From positions 1 to 7,559 of the forward strand of contig CAXSEE010000202.1 in the NCBI GenBank assembly GCA_964235615.1: 7,559 nucleotides of DNA. The letters run 5' to 3'. Below are positions 1 through 5,439 of this stretch, in pieces; positions within the stretch are counted from its first letter, which is position 1; each line of letters begins with the position of its first letter. This DNA is from Lichenicoccus sp964235615 (GTDB taxonomy: Bacteria > Pseudomonadota > Alphaproteobacteria > Acetobacterales > Acetobacteraceae). The position numbers and the translations under genes are program-made. Under the pieces are notes generated by a model, which was not told where the DNA came from, made no database searches, and saw nothing but the letters and a program-made list of their open reading frames with translations.

Positions 1-211
1 CGGCTGACATCTTGCGAACCAAGTCGATGGCGACACCCGACACCGCGGCGATCAACACCGTGTTGCGCACCCGCCGGGACTGACCGCCTTGCTCAATGGC
101 GAACGCCTGCTCGGCCTTCAGCACCTCACCGACGGTAGGCTCGCGCAGAACCATCTCCGCACAAGGCTTCATGTCCTCATGCGTCAGAGGAGGATCGAAA
201 GTGAGCTTCAC
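1..211 (-). CDS. Tail assembly chaperone, Mu gp41-like (3' end outside window)
   Basis: Seventy residues are visible before the left edge cuts the gene. Reading begins at a GTG (209-211) that overlaps the tail tube stop as GTGA; a GGGAG sequence at 221-225 lies nine bases upstream. The protein opens MKLTFDPPLTHEDMKP, followed by an LREPTVGEVLKAE segment (residues 22-34) and a region ending in SGVAIDLVRKMSA. An 'LREP' core and the place directly after sheath and tube fit the small tail assembly proteins of Mu-like contractile tails, which bind the tape measure protein while the tube polymerises. In many phages this gene ends in a programmed frameshift that makes a longer product; such a site would lie outside the window. 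The family call is by position and motif; alternative starts at Met14 or Met20 are less likely. Confidence 0.75.
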   Translation of the reverse strand, partial: MKLTFDPPLTHEDMKPCAEMVLREPTVGEVLKAEQAFAIEQGGQSRRVRNTVLIAAVSGVAIDLVRKMSA

Positions 212-609
212 GACGCCGAGCTCCCGGACTCGCCCACGGTCGGGCCTTCGAAGCGAACCGAGAAGTCGCCCTCATTGGCGTCGACCTCGATGGCCTCCAT
301 ACAACACATGGGTTGCCCGTCGATCGTTTTGCCATTGGCCATGTTCACGATGACCTCGGAATTCGTGTAGGTGCGGAAGTCCGACGCCTTGATAGTGGCC
401 TCGTCCCGCACCTTGAAGGCGATGAACCCGGCCTTGTAGCCTTTGGCTTTCCTGCCGTGATAGCCGTTGTAACCGGACAAGGTCTCGTATTCCCAGGTGG
501 CCGGACCCCAAGTCACGTCCATGATGTTGAATTGGACGCCGTCGATTGAAACGTTGCCGATACCGGCAATCAGGTTCGGATCGCCGAGTTGCGTGGTTGC
601 GCCGGACAT
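208..609 (-). CDS. Tail tube protein, Mu gpM-like
   Basis: This 133-residue protein would form the rigid inner tube inside the contractile sheath. The early part reads GIGNVSIDGVQF, then DVTWGPATWEYETLSGYNGYHG around residues 31-52, which resembles the 'G..y.tvDG' and 'ETL.G..G.HG' pattern of Mu-type tube proteins. The central part (residues 60-90) alternates hydrophobic and polar residues as in the tube beta-sandwich. Its length is close to that of Mu gpM. The ATG start lies behind an AAAGGGG ribosome site at 617-623 that overlaps the sheath stop codon. It follows the sheath gene after a 12-base gap and its stop overlaps the chaperone start, the standard sheath-tube-chaperone order. An adjacent cysteine pair at residues 102-103 is unusual for a tube protein. 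Confidence 0.88.
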   Translation of the reverse strand: MSGATTQLGDPNLIAGIGNVSIDGVQFNIMDVTWGPATWEYETLSGYNGYHGRKAKGYKAGFIAFKVRDEATIKASDFRTYTNSEVIVNMANGKTIDGQPMCCMEAIEVDANEGDFSVRFEGPTVGESGSSAS

Positions 610-616
610 GGATCAG

Positions 617-623
617 CCCCTTT
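617..623 (-). promoter_or_regulatory. Ribosome binding site of the tail tube gene
   Basis: On the minus strand this reads AAAGGGG, seven bases before the ATG at 609. It overlaps the TAA stop of the sheath gene, so ribosomes finishing the sheath are next to the tube start. It is a strong site, as expected for a protein made in many copies. Confidence 0.75.
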
Positions 624-2136
624 AGGTCTTAGTGAAGAAGATGCCGATTTTGATTTGGCGCAGTTGATTGCTGAGGTCGCCGTCCCAGTAGATGCGGGCG
701 GCGCTGCCGCGCTTCTCCACCACGAGGCCGGCCGCGAAGACATCGGCGTTCTGCACGATGCCCAGGCTTTCGAGGAAGCGATACCGGCTGATGCAGCTGG
801 CCTTCAGCATGCTCGGCATGGCGACGGCGTTGTTGATGGTGCCGGACAGCTTGGTGTTGTCGTCCACCCAGATCTTCCGGCTGTAGATGCCGCTGAGATA
901 GACCTTCAGGTCGCGCGAAGCATACATCAGCTGGTAGCGGCTCTCGACGTCCATGTAGGAGTTGTCGGGATCACCCTGCGGGTCGACTTGGTAGTTCGTC
1001 GGCAGTCGGTTGATGACGACTTGGCCGCCGATGACTTGGTAGGCACCCATCCCATCGCCGAGCAGGGTCTCCAGCTCGTCACCGGTGAACCGGTTCTGCA
1101 CGGGTGGCGGCAGCAGGTCCGTGACGATGTCCTGGAATGGCACGGCGGGGTTCGCGCGGCATGAAACCGCATAGTCGCCAGCGATGCGCGCGGCCCAGAT
1201 CCAGGACGGCTCAGGTGCGTCGTAGACCGGCATGGTCGCCATCGCCGCGTCGTTCCGGGTGACGCCGTAGCTCGTGGCGGCGCCGTAGGTGCCGCGGAAG
1301 CCGTTGAACCCACCGCCGTAGATCATCTGGTCCCATGACCAGCGGCCGGTGTTGTTGTCCATGAACGTCTGCCACACGTTGAGGGAGGCGGCATCGGTGT
1401 AGGGGAACACCACGAAGTCAAAGGGGTCGTCGGCTAGGTTGTCGAGGGCTGCCAGCAGGGCCGTGGGGTTCTGGGTGCCGCCCGACAGCTGATACCCGGT
1501 GCCGACCTGGATGACGTTGATCGCCAGGCCGGCAGGCATGATCTCACCGCTCTGCGCGCCATAATAGGCAAGGCGCACGTCGATGTCGTTCCCGCAGAGA
1601 CCCTTGTTCTTGGCCGTCAGGATGACTTCCGCTGACAGCGGCCCGGCGCCCGCGACCGCGGTCACCGGCAGGTCGCGATTCTGGTTCACGGCGGCGACGA
1701 TCGCCGCCGCCGTCGCGAATGCCGACAGGCCGGCCGAAACGCCGACAGGCACCGGCACGCCTGCGACCATCAACGGGATCGTGCCGGCCGCTGCAGGGCC
1801 GGCGGTGACCGCGAAGGTCAGGGTGGCGGCCTGCGCCTGCGGATCGTCCAGCAGCGGCAGGAACCAGACCTCGCCGAAATTGTCGGCGATCTTGTACTTC
1901 GCCGCCATCAGCGCCAGCATTGAGCCGCGCCCGCCCTGAAGCTTGGCATCGGACACGCCGGACGAGATCAGCTGCAGGTTCGGCCGGGTGGCGAGAAGAC
2001 CTGAACTGGTCACCTGCCCGATGATCAGGGTGCGTTGAACCTGTTCGGTCGTATTGCCGGCCGAGTTGATCTCAGTGAACGTCCCGTGGCGAAGCAGCTT
2101 CGACGGGATTCTGGTGAAGGTGACGGAGCCGGACAT
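622..2136 (-). CDS. Contractile tail sheath protein, Mu gpL-like
   Basis: At 504 residues this is the length expected for a Mu-type tail sheath, the protein that forms the contractile outer tube and drives the inner tube through the host envelope. The N-terminal part carries TEQVQRTLIIGQ (residues 30-41). Residues about 100-215 form an alanine/valine-rich inserted domain with LPVTAVAG and LTAKNKGLCGNDIDVRL, a pattern I associate with gpL-family sheaths. A conserved core follows: DPFDFVVFPYTD (237-248), SYGVTRNDAAMATMPVYDAPEPSW (289-312) and an aromatic C-terminal segment ending in GIFFTKT, which would make the handshake between neighbouring subunits. The ATG at 2136 is preceded by GAGGAG inside the end of the DUF2635 gene. 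The tube gene follows directly. The presence of a sheath indicates a myovirus-type particle. Confidence 0.93.
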   Translation of the reverse strand: MSGSVTFTRIPSKLLRHGTFTEINSAGNTTEQVQRTLIIGQVTSSGLLATRPNLQLISSGVSDAKLQGGRGSMLALMAAKYKIADNFGEVWFLPLLDDPQAQAATLTFAVTAGPAAAGTIPLMVAGVPVPVGVSAGLSAFATAAAIVAAVNQNRDLPVTAVAGAGPLSAEVILTAKNKGLCGNDIDVRLAYYGAQSGEIMPAGLAINVIQVGTGYQLSGGTQNPTALLAALDNLADDPFDFVVFPYTDAASLNVWQTFMDNNTGRWSWDQMIYGGGFNGFRGTYGAATSYGVTRNDAAMATMPVYDAPEPSWIWAARIAGDYAVSCRANPAVPFQDIVTDLLPPPVQNRFTGDELETLLGDGMGAYQVIGGQVVINRLPTNYQVDPQGDPDNSYMDVESRYQLMYASRDLKVYLSGIYSRKIWVDDNTKLSGTINNAVAMPSMLKASCISRYRFLESLGIVQNADVFAAGLVVEKRGSAARIYWDGDLSNQLRQIKIGIFFTKT

Positions 2137-2139
2137 GGC

Positions 2140-2367
2140 TTAGTGCTCCTCGGCGGGCGCTGCGGCTTGCTCGGCCGGTTGTGGTTCGACGTCTTTCGCC
2201 TTCGGCTCGGCTTCGACCTCGACTGGGCGCTCCGCCTCGAGCACGTCCTTGTCGCGCACGCGGCGGCGCCAGAATCGGGTATCAGGCTTCTCCTCGCCCT
2301 CGGCGGCCAGCAGGGCGCGGCTGTCCGGATCGCGCACGGCGCGTCCCTCGGCAGGCTTGACGAACAT
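2140..2367 (-). CDS. Small DUF2635 family protein upstream of the sheath
   Basis: This 75-residue gene starts MFVKPAEGRAVRDPDS, continues ALLAAEGEEKPDTRFWRRRV and then becomes a Glu/Pro/Ala/Lys-rich tail (residues about 44-75). The 'FVKPA.GR.VRDP ... EG ... PDT.FWRRR' pattern is that of DUF2635, a small family found directly in front of the sheath gene in Mu-like phages (Mu gp38 position). Its function is not established; the conserved place suggests a role in tail or neck assembly. The ATG at 2367 is supported by CAGGAG six bases upstream. The same frame stays open further upstream to 2658, but that stretch lies over the preceding gene and has no family pattern. The stop is three bases before the sheath ATG. 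Confidence 0.88.
   Translation of the reverse strand: MFVKPAEGRAVRDPDSRALLAAEGEEKPDTRFWRRRVRDKDVLEAERPVEVEAEPKAKDVEPQPAEQAAAPAEEH
2146..2151 (-). promoter_or_regulatory. Ribosome binding site of the sheath gene
   Basis: GAGGAG on the minus strand, nine bases before the sheath ATG. It lies within the last codons of the DUF2635 gene, so the two genes are closely linked in translation. Confidence 0.7.
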
Positions 2368-2373
2368 GGTGAT

Positions 2374-2379
2374 CTCCTG
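2374..2379 (-). promoter_or_regulatory. Ribosome binding site that fixes the DUF2635 start
   Basis: CAGGAG on the minus strand, six bases before the ATG at 2367. It decides between this internal ATG and the much longer open frame extending upstream, and together with the family match makes the 75-residue product the right call. Confidence 0.8.
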
Positions 2380-2393
2380 GGGTAGGCGGGCCG

Positions 2394-2903
2394 CTACTGC
2401 GGCAGGACGATTTTCTCGAACCGCTCCGTCATCGCGGCATCGCGGAAGATGTCGATCTCGAGGAGCCGGTCCGGCATCGCCGGGTCGTAGACCTGCGGGA
2501 TGACGATCTGGAACACGATCGCGCCGCTTGCGGTCGGTGTCCCGCCTCCGGTGTCGACCGTTACCTGGCTTTGCACGGCCGAAAACTCCTGCACTTGGCG
2601 GGTCACGGCGGCATTCCCGAGCACTGCCAACTCGACCGCCTCGGCGAGCGCCTCCCATCGGTCAAGCACGTCTTCGGTCGAGCCGGCGACCCTGATCTCG
2701 GCCGAGAGGGAGATCATGGCGTTGAACTTGGGTGCGCCAGGCCCGCGCGACTCCTTGTGCTCCACCGGCACGGTGAGGATCACAACCGGCAACGCGCCCG
2801 CATACGTCGCAAGCGCCCGGTTCTGCACCACCGCCACGGTCGGCAGCATCGCTTGCACCTGGCCGGCCACGAAAGCCCGCAGCTGCGCCCGCAGCAGGCT
2901 CAC
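2394..2903 (-). CDS. Probable tail terminator or minor tail protein
   Basis: The 169-residue product has no motif I can assign firmly. It begins SLLRAQLRAFVAGQVQAMLP, has a hydrophobic strand AGALPVVILTVPVEHKES (35-52), a second strand region NAMISLSAEIRVAGS (61-75), and a helix DVLDRWEALAEAVELAVLG (78-96). A C-terminal strand follows (SGAIVFQIVIPQVYDP, 126-141). This alternation of strands around one long helix fits the tail terminator fold (lambda gpU, Mu gp37 position), and the gene lies between the head-tail joining gene and DUF2635/sheath, where a terminator belongs. It starts with GTG in a GTGA overlap with the gene before, with no good Shine-Dalgarno, so it is probably translated by reinitiation. 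A lambda gpZ-like minor tail protein is the main alternative. Confidence 0.6.
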   Translation of the reverse strand: MSLLRAQLRAFVAGQVQAMLPTVAVVQNRALATYAGALPVVILTVPVEHKESRGPGAPKFNAMISLSAEIRVAGSTEDVLDRWEALAEAVELAVLGNAAVTRQVQEFSAVQSQVTVDTGGGTPTASGAIVFQIVIPQVYDPAMPDRLLEIDIFRDAAMTERFEKIVLPQ

Positions 2904-3268
2904 GGCGGGTTCAGGGTATCGCTGGCGTTGTTCAGATGCAGCACCGCGCCCCCAAGGCCGTCTGCAATTACAGCGGAGACTTGATAGGTCCGGCCATTCG
3001 ACCCGCGGGTCAGCACATCGTCCTGCGCCGGCCCGATGCCGAATGCCGCAAACTGGGACAGCTGCACGCCGAGCAGCGGCGCCGTGTTGATGACGTTGCC
3101 AGGTTTGAAGCTTTCGAGGTCGAACTGCTCGGCATTCGGCTCGTCGAACACGCCCTCAATCAGGATGGTGACTGAAGGCAAGCCGGGCAGCGCGACCGTG
3201 CGATAGCGGATCGACTCTCCGAAGATACCCATGCACGGGCCGAGCACGAGGGTGTCGAAGTCGATCAC
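2900..3268 (-). CDS. Head-tail joining protein, lambda FII-like
   Basis: This 122-residue protein is close to lambda gpFII (117 residues) in size and sits in the same place, two genes after the major capsid gene. It begins MIDFDTLVLGPCMGIFGESIRYR and continues VTILIEGVFDEP (33-44), then APLLGVQLSQFAAFGIGPAQDDVLTRGSNGRTYQVSAVIADGLGGAVLHL, a pattern of short beta strands typical of the attachment protein that caps the portal after DNA packaging and receives the tail. It starts with GTG overlapping the previous stop as GTGA; no convincing Shine-Dalgarno lies upstream, only GC-rich sequence. The family call rests on size, order and general pattern rather than a diagnostic motif. Confidence 0.68.
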   Translation of the reverse strand: MIDFDTLVLGPCMGIFGESIRYRTVALPGLPSVTILIEGVFDEPNAEQFDLESFKPGNVINTAPLLGVQLSQFAAFGIGPAQDDVLTRGSNGRTYQVSAVIADGLGGAVLHLNNASDTLNPP

Positions 3269-3555
3269 GGCGCGGCGGGAGCCGCCGGCTTACTCTGATA
3301 GTTCAGCGGTGCCGCGGGCATCGCAGGTGCCACGGTCGGCGTTGCCTGCGGCTGGCTGATCTGTTGCTGACCCACGCCCACCGCGGTCGGGGCCGGGTCG
3401 GCGCCCTTGCGGTGCATGAAGCCGGCATCAAGCAGATGCGCGACCTCGTCGACCACGAACTCCTGTTCGGAGCCCGTGGCGTGGGGCGGCTTGCCCGGGG
3501 TGTGGTAGATCGGGCGGTCGATGATGTAGCGGGCGGTCGCGGGCTTTTCGGCCAT
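3265..3555 (-). CDS. Unrecognised small protein in the lambda FI position
   Basis: I do not recognise this 96-residue protein. Residues 1-56 look folded: ARYIIDRPIYHTPGKPPH, then EQEFVVDEVAHLLDAGFMHRKG, containing a short amphipathic helix. Residues about 57-96 are rich in Pro, Ala and Gln and probably disordered. It has a good ATG start with CAGGAGA eight bases upstream (3564-3570), so it is probably made in reasonable amount. Its place between the major capsid gene and the FII-like gene is that of lambda FI, which helps terminase dock on the prohead, but no similarity to FI can be claimed from reading. A capsid accessory or DNA-packaging role is inferred from position only. Its stop overlaps the next start. 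Confidence 0.75.
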   Translation of the reverse strand: MAEKPATARYIIDRPIYHTPGKPPHATGSEQEFVVDEVAHLLDAGFMHRKGADPAPTAVGVGQQQISQPQATPTVAPAMPAAPLNYQSKPAAPAAP

Positions 3556-3563
3556 GGCGGATG

Positions 3564-3570
3564 TCTCCTG
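3564..3570 (-). promoter_or_regulatory. Ribosome binding site of the FI-position gene
   Basis: CAGGAGA on the minus strand, eight bases before the ATG at 3555 and within the 31-base gap after the major capsid gene. It supports this small gene as real. Confidence 0.7.
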
Positions 3571-3586
3571 GAACGAGGACGGCAGA

Positions 3587-4678
3587 TCAGATCGGCGGCG
3601 GTGCCACGGTGGCGCCCGGCGGCATCACGGTCGCACACAGGGCCGCGTTCACCCGGGACGGGATGACGATCGGGGCCGACTGCATCAGCATCACCAGCTG
3701 TGCCGGATCCTCCATCACCCACATCTTCGGGGCGAAGGCGAGCGGCCCGTAGTTGAAGCGCGGGTCCAGGATGCAGCCGAAAGCGCGCACGCCCTGCATC
3801 TCCGTGCTGCCCATGATGATCGTTCCGTCCGGCACCATCGGGTATTCGATGTCCGAGACCGGGTCGACATACCATTCGTTGTAGAGCCAGAAGCGGAACT
3901 GCCCCCAGACGCCGACCAGCATGGCGCCGTGCGCCGTGTAGCCGCCGAAGTCCATGGCGGTTTCGCCGGCCCGGGGCGCCCAGACGGCGTTGATGATGCG
4001 CAGGTCTGCCAGGATCGCGGTCCACGGCCCGTTGGTCAGAACGATATCCGTCACCTTGGCACCGGACTGCTGCAATACCTGCGTGGCCCACAGCGTCAGC
4101 CAAGCCGTGGGAGACACGCCGGGCTGGCCCCACGCGGCGGCGCCGGTCAAGCCGACCGTCAGGGATGCGCTGCGGCCGAAGTTGACCAGGATCGGGTCAG
4201 GGTAGCCCTCGCCGCGGATTGTCACGGTGCCGGTCATCAGCGCCTGCGCCGCCATCCACTCCAGCCGACGCGTGACCATCTCCATCTGGTCGTTGATCTC
4301 AAACGCGACGTTCGCCTCGAACCGCTGCTGTGGCGTCATCGCGCCGAGCAGGCGCTCGCCCATTGCGCGACGCACCGGCCGGGTCAGGTCGGGCGTCCGC
4401 TTGTCCTTGATATAGGCCGGCTTGAAGAGGTTGGTCTGCCACTGGCGGGACTCGACCAGCTTACCTTCGACGAGCGGCGAGCAGAACGGCGCCAGCCGCC
4501 TCTTGCCGTTATCGACGTCGATCGCGACCGTGGGCGCGTCACTCTCCACGATGTTCGGGAAGAACATGTCGAGCAGGAAGGTGGTCGGCAGCTTGAGATT
4601 GCGGACGACCCCGATCAGCTCGACGATGTCGTACGTGCCGAAGGCGGGCGTGAGGGTCTGTTGCAGGGAACCGGACAT
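3587..4678 (-). CDS. Major capsid protein, lambda gpE family
   Basis: The 363-residue product fits the E-type major capsid family (lambda gpE is 341 residues), the shell protein with an HK97-like fold. Visible family features are an N-terminal segment LPTTFLLDMFFP (30-41), the AIDVDNGKRRLAPF strand region (52-65), QRFEANVAFEINDQMEMVTRRLEWMAAQALMTGTV across the spine helix (118-152), and a C-terminal domain with YNEWYVDPVSDIEYPMVPDG (266-285) and GVRAFGCILDPRF (296-308). It ends in a short proline-rich tail. The ATG at 4678 has AAAGGA seven bases upstream. The neighbours on each side, decoration protein before and FI/FII positions after, match lambda order. No separate cleavage site is obvious at the N-terminus. 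Confidence 0.92.
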   Translation of the reverse strand: MSGSLQQTLTPAFGTYDIVELIGVVRNLKLPTTFLLDMFFPNIVESDAPTVAIDVDNGKRRLAPFCSPLVEGKLVESRQWQTNLFKPAYIKDKRTPDLTRPVRRAMGERLLGAMTPQQRFEANVAFEINDQMEMVTRRLEWMAAQALMTGTVTIRGEGYPDPILVNFGRSASLTVGLTGAAAWGQPGVSPTAWLTLWATQVLQQSGAKVTDIVLTNGPWTAILADLRIINAVWAPRAGETAMDFGGYTAHGAMLVGVWGQFRFWLYNEWYVDPVSDIEYPMVPDGTIIMGSTEMQGVRAFGCILDPRFNYGPLAFAPKMWVMEDPAQLVMLMQSAPIVIPSRVNAALCATVMPPGATVAPPPI

Positions 4679-4685
4679 CTGGTGA

Positions 4686-4691
4686 TCCTTT
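4686..4691 (-). promoter_or_regulatory. Ribosome binding site of the major capsid gene
   Basis: AAAGGA on the minus strand with a seven-base gap to the ATG. It lies just downstream of a small hairpin in the longest gap between genes in the window, which may keep it exposed for loading. Confidence 0.75.
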
Positions 4692-4694
4692 CAG

Positions 4695-4715
4695 GCTGAC
4701 CGGTCCACCGGCAGC
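4695..4715 (-). other. Hairpin between decoration and capsid genes
   Basis: In the transcript this reads GCTG-CCGG-TGGA-CCGG-T-CAGC: two 4-base-pair stems separated by a one-base bulge, closed by a four-base loop. No run of T follows, so it is not a standard intrinsic terminator. It sits in the 57-base gap between the decoration stop and the capsid start, three bases before the capsid ribosome site. A transcript processing or stabilising element is possible, but in GC-rich DNA a stem of this size may also be chance. Confidence 0.4.
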
Positions 4716-4735
4716 GTGGTTTCGCCTCGCGGCGG

Positions 4736-5407
4736 TCAGTAAACGGTAGGCGCTGCGCTCACGGGGAACTTGAGGTGGATGCCGAGCGCGCGCAGCGCGT
4801 CCCGGACCGTGGCCGCGTCGTTGCCGGCGCCGAAGTAGAGCGCGTTGGCATTGAACTCCCCCTCCAGATAGATGCCGGCGGTCAGCGGCCCGTTGGTCGT
4901 GTCGATTGCGTCGACCAAGATGCCGACCGGGTTCTGACTGCCGTCCGTCGCCGCAATCGCGCTCGCGAGGTATTCCCCGGTCGGAGCGGTTGATGTGATG
5001 GTGAAGCCGTCGCCCGCCACGAACGCAGTGCTGCCCGCGTTAATGATGAAGCCGATGACGTTGCTCTCGTAGGGCTGGCCAACCGTTGCAACGGCGCGGG
5101 TGGCGCCTTGAGGGTCGACCACGCTGAAGCTGGTTGGGCTGGTGGCCGTCAACGTGTAGGTGCCCGGCAGCGACAGGCCGCCCTGGGCAACGCCGGTCAG
5201 CGTGCCATTGCCGGTCCCGCCGGCCTTGGCGGCGCTGGTGGTGGTGCCCGTGGTCGCGCGGCCCAGCACCGTGCCGCGATACAGGATCTGCCCCGCGGCG
5301 ATCATGCCCGTCATGGTGACGAGTTTCTTGTCGCCACCGATCAGCCGGTCAGGGATAAAGGCATCCTGCACGGCACTCGGCAGGTAGGGGTTGAGAACGT
5401 AGACCAT
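4736..5407 (-). CDS. Head decoration protein, lambda gpD-like, with insertion
   Basis: At 223 residues this is about twice the length of lambda gpD (110). The gpD-like part is split. Residues 15-50 hold DAFIPDRLIGGDKKLVTMTGMIAAGQILYRGTVLG, and residues 158-213 hold QNPVGILVDAIDTTNGPLTAGIYLEGEFNANALYFG and a C-terminal helix, together matching the family's 'aGQ.l.rGtvLG ... GIL ... GEFNaNAL' pattern. Between them, residues about 60-140 form a Gly/Thr-rich beta insert (TGNGTLTGVAQGG, GTYTLTATS, FSVVDPQGA, FVAGDGFTIT). The protein would sit as trimers on the expanded shell and stabilise it. The ATG at 5407 has TAGGAGC eight bases upstream. It lies between the scaffold and capsid genes, as in lambda. 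Confidence 0.88.
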   Translation of the reverse strand: MVYVLNPYLPSAVQDAFIPDRLIGGDKKLVTMTGMIAAGQILYRGTVLGRATTGTTTSAAKAGGTGNGTLTGVAQGGLSLPGTYTLTATSPTSFSVVDPQGATRAVATVGQPYESNVIGFIINAGSTAFVAGDGFTITSTAPTGEYLASAIAATDGSQNPVGILVDAIDTTNGPLTAGIYLEGEFNANALYFGAGNDAATVRDALRALGIHLKFPVSAAPTVY

Positions 5408-5415
5408 CGCGGTGT

Positions 5416-5422
5416 GCTCCTA
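5416..5422 (-). promoter_or_regulatory. Ribosome binding site of the decoration gene
   Basis: TAGGAGC on the minus strand, eight bases before the ATG at 5407, within the 32-base gap after the scaffold gene. Confidence 0.65.
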
Positions 5423-5439
5423 GGGCGGCAGGGCCGCGG

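Noticed and set aside
589..1164. Plus-strand open frame of 191 codons inside the sheath gene
   Set aside because: Antisense to a well-supported sheath gene, with biased Val/Ala/Asp/His composition and no recognisable motif.
1721..1750. Exact 10-base direct repeat GCCGACAGGC at 1721 and 1741
   Set aside because: It lies inside the sheath coding sequence in two different frames and has only two copies; chance is likely in GC-rich DNA.
2368..2658. Upstream extension of the DUF2635 frame to a start at 2658
   Set aside because: The extension lies inside the preceding gene in another frame, is Arg-rich without family pattern, and the ATG at 2367 has its own ribosome site and the exact DUF2635 N-terminus.
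3303..4133. Minus-strand open frame of 276 codons in a second frame across the capsid and FI-position genes
   Set aside because: It overlaps two supported genes, spans the gap between them, and is dominated by Arg, Pro, Gly and His as in out-of-frame GC-rich sequence.
3554..4699. Plus-strand open frame of 381 codons
   Set aside because: It covers the E-type capsid gene almost exactly and shows only His/Arg/Gly/Asp-rich sequence without family pattern; long antisense frames are common in GC-rich genes.
4695..4715. Intrinsic terminator between decoration and capsid genes
   Set aside because: The stem has no following T run in the direction of transcription, and stopping here would cut off the capsid and all tail genes.
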